A stretch of 43,395 nucleotides of DNA from Verrucomicrobiota bacterium (GCA_003220155.1 QHRO01000248.1:1-43395), one strand, 5' to 3'; positions 16,782 through 26,433 are shown, counted from the stretch's first letter. The notes: generated by a model not told the origin, from the sequence alone. A program made the numbers and translations.

Positions 16782-17594
16782 TTACGTCTTAGTAACCGCA
16801 ATGACGTAGGCTGCTTTCGGAATAGAGAAGCTGTCGCCTTTGGCATAGCGGCGAACGGACTTTTCGATCGCTAACTGAATGGCGCGGAGTTTCTCGGATG
16901 TTTGGCGGGCGAGCAATCCCGCGGTGCGCACACCGGCGTCTCGTTCCGCATCGAATGGATAGCGCGCGGTGGGAACGTTCCATTGAATGGTATGGAGTTT
17001 AAAAATCAGTGACGCACCATTGAACCCGACGCGTTCGAGCGCCCGGCGAAATTCCTCGCGACCAGAAAACAAATAGTGCGGCGGGCCGGCTGGAAGATCG
17101 ATCTCGAGATCAGCGTGTGCCTGAATGGCGTCGTCGATGATCTTCGCGTATGGATTTTCCTCGGGCGCTGCCCAAACCGTAAAGCCGAATTTGCCGCCAG
17201 GCTTGAGGACGCGGAACGCTTCAGCACAAGAGCGCTCCGGGTCAGACGCGTGAAGCAAAGCGAAGTTGGCCAGAACGCGATCGAAGGTCACATCGGTAAA
17301 AGGCAGATTTTGCGCATCGCCTTCGCAGAATTCGATCCGGGGAAACATCTTTTGCGCGATTGCCACCATTTCCCTGGAAAAATCGAGGCCGCGGGATACG
17401 GCGCCGCGCTCGGCCGCTGCGGCTGCGACGTAGCCGGGGCCAGAACCAACGTCGAGAACAGACATGTTTAAGTTAACCTCGGCGGCATCGAGTAGTGATG
17501 GGATGAATTGCCGGGTCGATCTCGCCCACACCGAATCGTATTTGCCGGCAACACGCTGCCAGCCTTCGTGTTCAAATTTAGCGAATGACTCCAT
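16782..17594 (-). CDS. Class I SAM-dependent methyltransferase (Methyltransf_11/UbiE-like)
   Basis: The 270-residue protein has motif I VLDVGSGPGYVAAAAAERG (about 48-66) for S-adenosylmethionine binding. The acidic loop GLDFSREMVAIAQKMFP, post-motif EGDAQNLPFTDVTFDRVLANFALLH and motif III FRVLKPGGKFGFTVW follow. The order is typical of UbiE/COQ5-like small-molecule methyltransferases. Its C-terminal third (from about 175) is less conserved and presumably sets the substrate, which is unknown. There are two adjacent ATGs (17597 and 17594); I use the second. It lies 46 bp upstream of the secreted NTF2-like gene on the same strand, and the two may be co-transcribed. Confidence 0.88.
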   Translation of the reverse strand: MESFAKFEHEGWQRVAGKYDSVWARSTRQFIPSLLDAAEVNLNMSVLDVGSGPGYVAAAAAERGAVSRGLDFSREMVAIAQKMFPRIEFCEGDAQNLPFTDVTFDRVLANFALLHASDPERSCAEAFRVLKPGGKFGFTVWAAPEENPYAKIIDDAIQAHADLEIDLPAGPPHYLFSGREEFRRALERVGFNGASLIFKLHTIQWNVPTARYPFDAERDAGVRTAGLLARQTSEKLRAIQLAIEKSVRRYAKGDSFSIPKAAYVIAVTKT

Positions 17595-17675
17595 CAATTT
17601 CGGCAGACCAAAAAAAATATCGATTTTTCGTTAGACGTTCTTCCATTTTTCCTAAGACGGTGGCAAGGTGCCGGA

Positions 17676-18080
17676 ATGAAGAAACGGCAAGGAGCATATC
17701 GCGAGTTTACTAATATCCGCATTTTGCCAAGTGGCTATCAGGTGGCAATCACGCGCAATAAAAAGGAATACAGCAAGCATTTCGCCGGACATTCGAAGGA
17801 GTCGCTCAAGGCGGCGCATCGCTGGCGCGATCGCGTTCTTCGCCTGCTTCCCAATAAACGCAGCCAGCCAATTCCGTCGCGGATCCTGAGCAAACTGCGT
17901 TTGAAGCAGCCGGTCGTTGGGGTTTCTCGTTACGAGACCCGCCGATTCTACTCTGTCACCTATCACGGTAAAAAAGGACGGACGCGGGTGCGAACTTTTT
18001 CCTGGCGAGATCCCAAGGGAGAGTTGGCAGCGTATGCGGCAGCGATAAAATTCAGACGAAAGAAGACGAAGTTCCGATAA
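17676..18080 (+). CDS. Small basic protein with two AP2-like units
   Basis: The 134-residue, strongly basic protein appears to contain two copies of one fold. Unit 1 (about 11-59) reads IRILPSGYQVAITRNKKEYS then KHFAG and an amphipathic helix ESLKAAHRWRDRVLRLL. Unit 2 (about 80-129) reads GVSRYETRRFYSVTYHGKKG then RVRTFSW and helix GELAAYAAAIKFR. Three short strands rich in aromatic and basic residues plus one Ala-rich helix is the pattern of AP2-type DNA-binding domains, also seen in bacterial HNH endonucleases and integrase arm-binding domains. I therefore infer DNA binding. No catalytic domain is attached. It is divergent from the methyltransferase gene and stands alone. The AP2 assignment is from pattern recognition, not alignment. 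Confidence 0.6.
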   Translation: MKKRQGAYREFTNIRILPSGYQVAITRNKKEYSKHFAGHSKESLKAAHRWRDRVLRLLPNKRSQPIPSRILSKLRLKQPVVGVSRYETRRFYSVTYHGKKGRTRVRTFSWRDPKGELAAYAAAIKFRRKKTKFR

Positions 18081-18135
18081 GCCAATGCCGGCGCCAAAGC
18101 GCCAAACCGACGATTAAAATCTAGCGCCCGTATCG

Positions 18136-18510
18136 ATGTATTCCATCGAATCCGATCGATCGAAGCGGCTGTTGGTGATTAGCGCAGCTGGTCAAGTGAC
18201 GAAGAAAGAAGTGGAAACCGTGGTGCTGCGAGTCCGCGAGATGATGAAGGAGACAACTCCCGGATTTCGCGTCTTAACCGATTTTCGCTGGCTTGATCGG
18301 ATGGAGCCGGCGGCAACGACTCACCTTGCCGAAATCATGGATGCGCTGGCGGAGAAAGGTGTCGCGGCAGTGGTACGGGTGATTCCGGATCCACACAAAG
18401 ACATTGGCTTGAATATTCTTTCGCAATTTCATTACGGCCCGCAAATCAAGCTCGCTACCTTCGAGTCGTTAGCGGAAGCATTGTCAGCGTTGATGGACGA
18501 AGCAGTGTGA
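18136..18510 (+). CDS. SpoIIAA/STAS-like small protein, unknown function
   Basis: The 124-residue protein begins MYSIESDRSKRLLVISAAGQVTKKEV and continues with VREMMKETTPGFRVLTDFRWLDRMEPAA, HLAEIMDALAEKGVAAVVRVIPDP and a last helix ESLAEALSALMDE. Alternating strands and helices with a central LTDFRWLD strand resemble the STAS/SpoIIAA-like fold described in 'STAS/SEC14' and DUF-type single-domain proteins. The phosphorylatable Ser of anti-sigma antagonists is not evident (DFRWLD in its place). It lies 55 bp after the AP2-like gene, same strand. Function unknown. Confidence 0.6.
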   Translation: MYSIESDRSKRLLVISAAGQVTKKEVETVVLRVREMMKETTPGFRVLTDFRWLDRMEPAATTHLAEIMDALAEKGVAAVVRVIPDPHKDIGLNILSQFHYGPQIKLATFESLAEALSALMDEAV

Positions 18511-19022
18511 GCCGGCTCCGCAGAGCGTCGCCTACCAAAGTTGGTCGCGAGTGCAAACTTGGTAGGGCGAGACTCCGTCGAGCCCCTCACTTTGTCATGT
18601 CGAGCGAATACGCCAGTCCGGCTCGGACCGAGACATCCCTTTGCCATTTCTCTTACAAAAAAATTAGAGATTCCTCGACTGCGCTCGGATTGACAAAAAG
18701 GGCGCGCGAGAGACGAACCTGCATTGTGGAGCTGGCTTCGCCGTTCTTGTCAGACGTCTTCCCCGGTATGCCGAGACTCCGTCCAGCCGGGTGCAAAACG
18801 TGCCACGGCGGAGCGATCCCGAAATCGGGACAGAAATTTCCCGAAACCGAAGAGCTATTCGAGTTACAAAAAGGAATCGCGCTCGGCCAACCCAATCAAA
18901 CCCTGCAGTTTACGCGCGTGGTGGAATGCTGGCACAACCTTTGCAGTGGGCATGAGACGACACCCTTGCTACCAGTGGTACACAGCGTCCCGCAAGCATG
19001 AAGACGAGTAGGAGAACGAACT
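18511..19022. other. Intergenic region of about 510 bp with repeats
   Basis: No convincing gene. The left half carries short inverted repeats (CTTGGTAGG/CCTACCAAAG at about 18530-18565) and the GTCGAGCG-type element. The right half (18700-19000) contains a small CCCGAAATCGGG hairpin near 18827-18840 and no recognisable coding sequence. Reading frames through it (for example 18507-19001) translate the repeats. A good ribosome-binding site, AGGAG at 19010-19014, precedes the next gene by 8 nt. Confidence 0.65.
18591..18697. repeat. Inverted repeat of the TGTCATnCCGAGCG family with an internal insertion
   Basis: The left arm from 18591 (TTTGTCATGTCGAGCGAA) faces the right arm ending at 18697 (CCTCGACTGCGCTCGGATTGACAAA). 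Relative to the copy at 9041-9129, the left arm is interrupted after GCGAA by about 20 bp containing CAGTCCGGCTCGGAC. That same string occurs in the other repeat family at 36436-36452, so this copy is a hybrid of two families. Confidence 0.7.
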
Positions 19023-21524
19023 ATGTTTGAATCATTTTTTCAGGATGTGCGGGTGGGGCTTCGTGTTTTGTTTAAGGAGAAATCCTTCTGCTTCCTAGCC
19101 GTGCTCGTGCTCGCACTGGGCATCGGCGGCGCGACTACTCAGTTCACAGTCGTCAACGCCACTGTATTACGCGGGTTTTCGTTTCCTTATCCAGAACAGC
19201 TGATGAGCGTGGGGTTGATCGATCCTCAGGCCAGTGCGCAAAATAATAATTTCGGTCTCGGCAACATCCCGACGGCTCAGGACTACGAGGACCTACGCGC
19301 GGCCCAGCAGTCGTTCGCGCAGATGGCCGGTTATTTGAGCGGATCGACAATCAACGTCACTTACAAAAACAATCCGCAGCGTTACACTGGCGCGTACATT
19401 ACCGAAGACCTCTTTAGGATTATCGGCGTTTCGCCGATAATGGGCCGCGACTTCACCGCCGACGACAACAAACCCGGTTCAGAAAAAGTCGCCATTTTAA
19501 GTCACGAGATTTGGAAGCGGGATTTCAATGGCGACCCCAACATTGTCGGGCAAAGCGTTCGGATTAATGGCAAGGCCGCGACCATCATCGGTGTGATGCC
19601 GCCGAATTTTAAATTTCCATTTTCCGACCAACTTTGGGTTCCCCTCTACAATGAGTTTCCTCCAATACCGCGCGGCCAACTCGTGATTGGTGCGAATAAT
19701 GCCGCACCCGCAGTCATGGGCCGGCTCAAACCGGGCGTCAGCATCGATCAGGTGAACGCGGAGTTTGTCGGCCTGGCGCGCCGGTTGGCTCAGGACAATC
19801 CGAAAACGAACAGCACTCTTACGTCCGCGAACGTGCAGCCCCTTTTGAAAGCGATGACCGGCCCGCAGCTGCGCCAGCAAGTTTGGGGGATGCTTGCCGC
19901 GGTCATCCTCGTTTTGCTGATCGCGTGTGTGAACGTGATGAATATGCAATTTGGTCGCGCCGCCTTGCGGGCAAAGGAACTGGCGATTCGTGGTGCGCTT
20001 GGCGCCACCCGTTGGCGAATCGTCCGCCAAATGCTGACTGAAAGTTTTGTTGTCGCGGCATTTGGCGCAGTCGCGGGCGTGTTGCTAGCCTATTGGGCGG
20101 TCGACCTGCTCATTCGGGCGACGAATTCGCTGCCGTTTCCGCCACCTTATTGGATTCAATATAGGATAGACGGCCCTGTTCTTGTCTTCACCGTCGCAAT
20201 CACGTTAGTGGCAACGATTGTTTCCGGTTTAGTTCCGGCGTTCGTCAGCTCGAAAGGCAATGCCGCGGAGATCATGAAAGAAGGCGGCCGCGGCAATAGC
20301 AGCCGGTTGGTCAATATCATCACTCGTGTGCTCGTGGTCGGGCAGATCGCGTTGACAGCGGCACTCCTGATTGCGGCCACGCTGCAAATCAAATCAATTC
20401 GAAATCAGGTCACGCTCAATTATGGCTACGACGAGAGTGCTATTTATACAGCGCGCATGGCCCTGATGGAAGGCGCTTATCCGACGCAGGACGCTCGTCG
20501 TGGATTTTTTCTTCGTGCAGTGCGGGCATTGCGAGCCAAACCGCAATTCGAATCTGTAGCGATGAGCGATCGCTTTCGCATGACCTTTGCCGGGCAAGGT
20601 CAATATGAAGTGGATGGTCAAAATTATACGACGGACCGCGATCGGCCACGGGGAAACTTCGAGTCGGTGTCGGATAACTATTTTGCAACGCTCGGTTTGA
20701 AGATTTTGGAAGGCCGTGATTTCACCATTGATGACAGCGATGCTAAACAACCGGTGGCGATCGTTAACGCGAGCTTCGCGCGAAAGTATTACAGTAACGA
20801 AAGTCCGATTGGGCGTCGGATCCGGATCTATAATCCCGGCCAACCGCAGCCGTGGCGCACGATTGTCGGAGTGGTTCCGGACACACTGATGCAGGGTCCA
20901 TTCGACCAGCAGACCGATACCGGCGGCTTTTACATGCCGCTCCTCGGCGCCGACCCCGCCACGCAATTTTGCACAATCATTGTTCGCCCGTGTCCGGGAC
21001 AGCGAGCCGATACCCTCGGTTCGGCCCTCAGCAGGGCAGTTGCCGAACTCGATTCAAATTTGCCGACTTATTTCGCCGGAACGCCAGCGCGCTTGCACGA
21101 TGAAATCCTCGGTGGCAACCGAATTATCGCCACCTTATTCGGCATTTTCGGAGCGGTCGCATTCGTGCTCTCGGCAGTTGGTCTTTACGGCGTGATGAGC
21201 TTTTCCGTTACTCAGCGGACGCAGGAATTTGGCATCCGGATGGCGCTGGGCGCGGATGCCGCTCGCATCTTTCGCATGGTCATGACGCAAGGCGCCTGGC
21301 AGTTGGGCATCGGGCTCGTTCTTGGCGCCGGCGGCGCCGCGCTGCTCCTAGGGGTTCTCGCGGCCGCTGCTTTGCAGAACATTCTCTTCAAGGTCAACAC
21401 GCTCGATCCGTTCATTTATTTCGCGGTTGCAGGAATGCTCGCTCTCGTCGCGGCGGCATCTTGTTTCGTTCCCGCACGCCGCGCCACTCTGGTCGATCCG
21501 ATCGTTGCTCTTCGCTATGAGTAA
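19023..21524 (+). CDS. ADOP-type ABC permease (MacB/FtsX family), first of three
   Basis: The 833-residue protein has the ADOP layout: N-terminal helix (about 18-42, FLAVLVLALGIGGATTQFTVV), a MacB_PCD periplasmic domain (about 50-260), then three-helix FtsX domain (about 285-420, LLIACVNVMNMQFGRAALRAKELAIRGALGA). A further helix near 435, a second MacB_PCD domain and a final FtsX domain follow (about 705-833, FGIRMALGADAARIF; end ARRATLVDPIVALRYE). Such proteins form the membrane half of MacB-like complexes that act mechanically on periplasmic substrates; an ATPase partner is not encoded nearby. The start is well supported by AGGAG at 19010-19014. The next paralogue starts 24 bp after its stop. 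Confidence 0.92.
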   Translation: MFESFFQDVRVGLRVLFKEKSFCFLAVLVLALGIGGATTQFTVVNATVLRGFSFPYPEQLMSVGLIDPQASAQNNNFGLGNIPTAQDYEDLRAAQQSFAQMAGYLSGSTINVTYKNNPQRYTGAYITEDLFRIIGVSPIMGRDFTADDNKPGSEKVAILSHEIWKRDFNGDPNIVGQSVRINGKAATIIGVMPPNFKFPFSDQLWVPLYNEFPPIPRGQLVIGANNAAPAVMGRLKPGVSIDQVNAEFVGLARRLAQDNPKTNSTLTSANVQPLLKAMTGPQLRQQVWGMLAAVILVLLIACVNVMNMQFGRAALRAKELAIRGALGATRWRIVRQMLTESFVVAAFGAVAGVLLAYWAVDLLIRATNSLPFPPPYWIQYRIDGPVLVFTVAITLVATIVSGLVPAFVSSKGNAAEIMKEGGRGNSSRLVNIITRVLVVGQIALTAALLIAATLQIKSIRNQVTLNYGYDESAIYTARMALMEGAYPTQDARRGFFLRAVRALRAKPQFESVAMSDRFRMTFAGQGQYEVDGQNYTTDRDRPRGNFESVSDNYFATLGLKILEGRDFTIDDSDAKQPVAIVNASFARKYYSNESPIGRRIRIYNPGQPQPWRTIVGVVPDTLMQGPFDQQTDTGGFYMPLLGADPATQFCTIIVRPCPGQRADTLGSALSRAVAELDSNLPTYFAGTPARLHDEILGGNRIIATLFGIFGAVAFVLSAVGLYGVMSFSVTQRTQEFGIRMALGADAARIFRMVMTQGAWQLGIGLVLGAGGAALLLGVLAAAALQNILFKVNTLDPFIYFAVAGMLALVAAASCFVPARRATLVDPIVALRYE

Positions 21525-21548
21525 AATTTGGTAAACAAAAGGCCGATC

Positions 21549-23972
21549 GTGTTCACCGATTTCCGTTTTGCACTTCGCCAGCTACGAAAATCTCCGGGCT
21601 TCACCTTACTTTCTGTCCTCACGCTTGCTCTCGGCATCGGTGTAAACACTGCAATTTTTAGCCTAATCCACGATCTCTTTCTGCGCGGTATGCCGTTCCA
21701 GGAAGTGTCTCGCATCGTGCGGATTTACGGTGAAGCAAAAGAGCGCGACCTGAAGCAACTGCCGTTCTCGGTTCCGAAGTTTTGGCATTACCGCGACGGC
21801 CAAAACGTTTTTGCCAGTTTCGCCGCCGATTGGGGGAATGGTTACATCCTGACCGGACTCGGTGAGCCGGTCCAGGTTCTCGGCGAAAATGTCACCGCTA
21901 ACTACTTCGATTTATTAGGCATTCATCCGATTGCCGGCCGCAACTTCCTTCAGCAGGAGGAAATGAGGGACAACGTCGCCTTGGTCACGGAAAGTTTCTG
22001 GCGCAAGCGCCTCAATTCCGATCCGGCCGCACTCGGCCGCAGCATTGCATTGAACGGCGTCGCCACCACGATTGTTGGAGTTTTGCCTAACCTTCCAATC
22101 TCGTGGTTCGGTCGTGATTCCGAAGTCTTTATCGCCACGCCGTTTGATAATCCGAACGCGACGAAGGATCGACTGATGCGCGGTTTCAGTTTTATGCGTT
22201 GCATCGGACGACTGAAACCTGGAGTAACGATTCAGCAGGCGCAGGCCGCGATGCCTTCTCTCGAGCAAAGTTATCGCGCACAACATCCGGAAACAGCAGA
22301 TTGCACCTGGACGTCGACGGTAATTAGCGCTGACGAAGACGTCACGGGCGATCTACGACCCGCGTTTGTCACCTTGCTCATTGCCGTCGGTGCGGTCCTG
22401 CTTATCGCATGCAGCAATGTTGCAAATCTTTTGCTCGTTCGTTTCAGCGGGCGCCGACGTGAAATCGCGTTACGAATGGCTTTGGGAGCCGAGCGGCGCA
22501 ACGTCGTCCGACTGTTCGTGCTCGAAAGTACCATCATCAGCGTGGCTGCCGGCGGGGTCGGCCTGGCCCTCGCACTTTGGATCGTGTCAGTGGTTCCGAA
22601 AGTCGCGGGCGACAACGTTCCACTTGAAACCGCGGTCACGCTTCATTGGCCAGTCCTTTTTTTCACACTTGCCCTTTCCTTGTTGACTGGATTCGCCATG
22701 GGAGTTTATCCCGCATGGCAAGGTTCCCGCGCTGACCTCGTCGATGGATTGAAAGAAGGTGGCCGCGCCATCAGCGGCAGTCGCGGGCAACATCGATTCC
22801 GCCGCGGACTCGTCTCGGCACAAGTTGCTCTTTCAATGGTGTTACTCGCTGCAGCGGCGATGCTAATCTCAAGTTTCGTTAGACTAAGTAATCAGGAAAG
22901 TGGATTCCGGTCGGATCATGTTTGGGCTGGCGGAATCGGTTTACCCGCCGCGCGATATCCGGATCCCACATCGCGCGGTCATTTCGTTCAACGTTTGGTT
23001 GACGAGCTGCAAGCATCGCCCGGCGTTGAAGCAGCGGCCGCTGCTGACGCGGTCCCGTTGAGCGGCAATTATTCTCAAACTCCGTACATGCGCGCGGATG
23101 GCAATCCATTGCCGGTAAATCAGCGCCCGCTCGGTTTAACACGCAGTATTTCGCCAGCATATTTCCGCGCGTTGCGCGTCCCGTTGCTCGCCGGTCGCGA
23201 ATTTAATGAACGGGACGGAGCCGATCAGCCGCTCGTCGTTATCTTGAGTAATTCGACCGCTAAGAAGTTATTTCCGAACGAAAATCCGCTTGGCCGGCAA
23301 ATCCTCTTTGGAGTCGATAACGGCAATGGGCTTCCCGCCGTAGTGGTGGGCGTCGTCGGCGATGTTCGATCGCGCGAACTCGCCAAGCCCAACGATATCG
23401 AATTCTACCGCCCGTGGCCGCAGCGGAGCGTTTCGTTTTTCAACGTGATGGTGCGCACGCCTATGAAACCGGACGCAACTCAGACCATTGTTCGCGCCGC
23501 GCTCGACAAGATCGATAAAGACACGCCGATTCTGCAACCAGATACGCTCGATGCCATTGTGACCCAATCATTGGGACAGCGGCGGCTGACCATGGGATTG
23601 CTCGGCGCATTTGCCGGCATCGCCTTGCTCCTCGCGATCGTTGGAATTTACGGCGCCGTTGCCTACACCGTGGAACAACGAACCGCCGAAATCGGTGTGC
23701 GCATGGCCCTTGGTGCGCAAGTCAAAGATGTTTTGCAGCTCGTTGTCAAACAAGGGATGAATCCCGTATTGATCGGACTTGGCGTAGGTCTGATTGCGGT
23801 CTTCGCGACTGGCCGTTTGCTCGCGACGCAACTCTACCAAATTTCTCCACACAATCCGGTTCTAGTTAGCCTGACCGCAATCGGGCTGGCCTTTGCCGCG
23901 CTCCTTGCCTGTTTAATTCCCGCGCGACGGGCAACCGCGATCGATCCCATCCAGGCTCTTCGCAGCGAATAA
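21549..23972 (+). CDS. ADOP-type ABC permease (MacB/FtsX family), second of three
   Basis: This protein of about 807 residues begins FTDFRFALRQLRKSPGFTLL. I use the GTG at 21549, preceded by AAAAGG, because it aligns with the start of the third gene (MTDLRFALRQLLKSPGFTSL); a TTG at 21528 is possible. It has MacB_PCD domains and two FtsX domains with NVANLLLVRFSGRRREIALRMALGA, ARRATAIDPIQALRSE and PAWQGSRADLVDGLKEGGR. It is much closer to the third gene than to the first, indicating a local duplication. Probably in one operon with both. No ATPase domain. Cargo unknown. Confidence 0.92.
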   Translation: MFTDFRFALRQLRKSPGFTLLSVLTLALGIGVNTAIFSLIHDLFLRGMPFQEVSRIVRIYGEAKERDLKQLPFSVPKFWHYRDGQNVFASFAADWGNGYILTGLGEPVQVLGENVTANYFDLLGIHPIAGRNFLQQEEMRDNVALVTESFWRKRLNSDPAALGRSIALNGVATTIVGVLPNLPISWFGRDSEVFIATPFDNPNATKDRLMRGFSFMRCIGRLKPGVTIQQAQAAMPSLEQSYRAQHPETADCTWTSTVISADEDVTGDLRPAFVTLLIAVGAVLLIACSNVANLLLVRFSGRRREIALRMALGAERRNVVRLFVLESTIISVAAGGVGLALALWIVSVVPKVAGDNVPLETAVTLHWPVLFFTLALSLLTGFAMGVYPAWQGSRADLVDGLKEGGRAISGSRGQHRFRRGLVSAQVALSMVLLAAAAMLISSFVRLSNQESGFRSDHVWAGGIGLPAARYPDPTSRGHFVQRLVDELQASPGVEAAAAADAVPLSGNYSQTPYMRADGNPLPVNQRPLGLTRSISPAYFRALRVPLLAGREFNERDGADQPLVVILSNSTAKKLFPNENPLGRQILFGVDNGNGLPAVVVGVVGDVRSRELAKPNDIEFYRPWPQRSVSFFNVMVRTPMKPDATQTIVRAALDKIDKDTPILQPDTLDAIVTQSLGQRRLTMGLLGAFAGIALLLAIVGIYGAVAYTVEQRTAEIGVRMALGAQVKDVLQLVVKQGMNPVLIGLGVGLIAVFATGRLLATQLYQISPHNPVLVSLTAIGLAFAALLACLIPARRATAIDPIQALRSE

Positions 23973-24009
23973 CCGTGCTCTTCGTTATGACCAAAACCGG
24001 CCGTTATTT

Positions 24010-26433
24010 ATGATGACCGATCTCCGCTTCGCCCTTCGGCAATTACTCAAGTCGCCCGGGTTTACTTCGCTGGCGTTGCTCACGCTCGCCCTTGGGATTG
24101 GACTGAACACTGCGATCTTTAGCCTGATCAACGACCTGTTTTTGCGCGGTCTCCAATTTAAGGAGCCCGGACGCGTCGTGCACATGTATTCGAATGCCAG
24201 GCAGCGCAATTTGCTGGAGCTCGCTGTCTCGGTACCGCGGTTTCAACATTTCCGCGCCAGCCAGAAAATTTTTGACGGGTTCGAGGGCGAAAATATCATC
24301 CCGTTCACTTTGACCGGACTGGGCGATGCGGTGCAGCTTTTCGGCGGCAAGGTGACGTCGAACTATTTCGACGTCCTCGGCGTACAACCGATACGCGGCC
24401 GCAATTTTTTGCCCGAGGAAGAAGAGACCGCCGACGTGGCGATGGTGACGGAAAATTTCTGGCAGAAACGGATGGGCGGCGACCCGAATGTGATCGGCCG
24501 CAGCATTACGCTCGACGGCGTGCCGCACACCATCGTGGGCGTGTTGCCGAACCTGCCGTTTTCCTGGATCGGACCGAATGCTGAGATCTGGACGACGAAA
24601 CCGTTCGTGGTTCCCGGACTTTCCTACGAACGAATCATGCGGGGCAGCGGTTTCCTACGCGTGATCGGGCGCTTGAAACCGGGGATGACGATCGAACAGG
24701 CGCGGGCCGCGTTACCGCCGCTCGAGCAAAGTTATCGCGCCCAATATCCGGACAAGATCGACAGTTCATCGGTCATGACGCTCAAGACGCTGCCTGAGGA
24801 CGTGACGGGAAACCTGCGGCCAGCCTTTGCCACTTTGCTCGCGGCAGTTGCGTTCGTATTGCTGATTGCGTGCAGCAATGTGGCAAATCTCCTGCTCGTA
24901 CGCTTTAGCGGCCGGCGGCGAGAAATTGCACTGCGCATGGCGTTGGGCGCGTCACGCGCGAGCGTGTTGCGACTTTTCATTTTCGAAAGTTTGCTCGTAA
25001 GCGTTCTTGCTGGAGCAGTCGGCGCAGGCTTGGCATATGAGTTGGTTCCGTTCGTGCCGAAAATGGCGGCGAATTTTCTTCCCCTCGATCCCGAGACTAG
25101 CATCAGCCTCTCGCTTCCCGTGCTCGGGTTCACCATTCTTCTGTCGCTCTTAACGGGCGTGGCGATGGGCGTTTATCCGGCATTGCAAAGTTCACGAGCT
25201 GATCTGGTCGAAGGATTGAAAGAAGGCGGACGCGGAACGAGCGGCAGCATGCAGCAGCACCGGTTCCGTAAAATCTTGGTCGGCGCGCAAGTCGCGCTCT
25301 CTGTCACGTTGCTGGCGGGCGCGGCGTTACTCATCACCAGCTTCGTGAAGTTGAGCAAGCAGAACATCGGGTTCCGCCCCGAGAATATGTGGACTGGCCT
25401 GGTGACATTGCCGCAAGCGGCCTATCCCGATTCCGCCACGCGCCAGCGTTTCGTGGAAAAAACTCTGGCGGCGTTGCAGCGGATTCCAACGATCCAAAGC
25501 GCCACGATCAGTGGCGATATCCCGTTGATCGCTGCTGCCGCCGCTAACATGCTTTACACCCGCCCGGACGGTGAAATTTTGCCGGTGGATAAGCGGGCCG
25601 CCGCCGCGGGCCACGATATTGCGCCGGGTTATTTCAAGACCTTCGGCATTCCCATCCTGGCGGGACGCGATATCGATCAGCACGACGCAGCCGATCATCA
25701 GAATGTGATGCTAATCAGCCAGGCCGGCGCGCGGAAAGTTTTTGGCAACGAGAATCCGATCGACAAAACGCTTCTGATCTCGAGTGCGAGCACGCCGGTG
25801 GAGATCATCGGTGTGGTGGGCGACGTGCGGATGCGGCGCATAGCGGACCCGGACGAAGTGGAAATCTACCGTCCGTGGGCACAGGAGAATTTTCCGTTCG
25901 CGGTGATCGCGGTGCGGAGCGCGCTGAGAGAGGATGCGGTGACTAGAGTGGTGCAGTCGGCGCTCGGCACGGTCGATCCTGGGTTGGCGGTCGCGATTCC
26001 GCAATCGATGGACGCCATTGTCGCGCAAGCGCTCGGCCAGGCGCGGCTGATGACGTGGCTGTTGGGAATTTTTGCCGGTGCGGCCTTGCTATTGGCGACG
26101 GTTGGAATTTACGGTGCAGTTGCTTATACAGTCGAGCAACGCACCTGCGAAATTGGCGTGCGCATGGCGCTCGGTGCACAAACCAAGGACATCTTGCGAT
26201 TAATTGTAAATCAGGGAATGCGGCCGGTCGTACTCGGATTGGTTATCGGCTTGGCCGCGGCGTTAGCGCTCGGCCGTTTAATCACGTCGCAACTTTATCA
26301 AACTTCCGCTAACAATCCTCTGTTACTCGCGGCAACGATGTCGATCCTCGGACTTGCGGCGCTGGTTGCTTGTGTTTTTCCCGCACGCCGGGCAGCGATG
26401 CTCGATCCGGTGCAAGCATTGCGCACGGAATAA
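24010..26433 (+). CDS. ADOP-type ABC permease (MacB/FtsX family), third of three
   Basis: The 807-residue protein has the same domain order as its neighbour and near-identical landmark segments: FALRQLLKSPGFTSL, NVANLLLVRFSGRRREIALR, SSRADLVEGLKEGGRG, GIYGAVAYTVEQRTCEIGVR and the end ARRAAMLDPVQALRTE. It therefore arose by tandem duplication of the second gene, from which it is 37 bp away. The first codons are two ATGs at 24010 and 24013. The final gene of the three-gene run, it converges on the APC permease. Family known for macrolide export and lipoprotein-type work; no substrate evidence here. Confidence 0.92.
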   Translation: MMTDLRFALRQLLKSPGFTSLALLTLALGIGLNTAIFSLINDLFLRGLQFKEPGRVVHMYSNARQRNLLELAVSVPRFQHFRASQKIFDGFEGENIIPFTLTGLGDAVQLFGGKVTSNYFDVLGVQPIRGRNFLPEEEETADVAMVTENFWQKRMGGDPNVIGRSITLDGVPHTIVGVLPNLPFSWIGPNAEIWTTKPFVVPGLSYERIMRGSGFLRVIGRLKPGMTIEQARAALPPLEQSYRAQYPDKIDSSSVMTLKTLPEDVTGNLRPAFATLLAAVAFVLLIACSNVANLLLVRFSGRRREIALRMALGASRASVLRLFIFESLLVSVLAGAVGAGLAYELVPFVPKMAANFLPLDPETSISLSLPVLGFTILLSLLTGVAMGVYPALQSSRADLVEGLKEGGRGTSGSMQQHRFRKILVGAQVALSVTLLAGAALLITSFVKLSKQNIGFRPENMWTGLVTLPQAAYPDSATRQRFVEKTLAALQRIPTIQSATISGDIPLIAAAAANMLYTRPDGEILPVDKRAAAAGHDIAPGYFKTFGIPILAGRDIDQHDAADHQNVMLISQAGARKVFGNENPIDKTLLISSASTPVEIIGVVGDVRMRRIADPDEVEIYRPWAQENFPFAVIAVRSALREDAVTRVVQSALGTVDPGLAVAIPQSMDAIVAQALGQARLMTWLLGIFAGAALLLATVGIYGAVAYTVEQRTCEIGVRMALGAQTKDILRLIVNQGMRPVVLGLVIGLAAALALGRLITSQLYQTSANNPLLLAATMSILGLAALVACVFPARRAAMLDPVQALRTE

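Noticed and set aside
18507-19001. 164-residue open frame after the SpoIIAA-like gene
   Set aside because: It overlaps that gene's stop and reads through repeats; composition is not protein-like.
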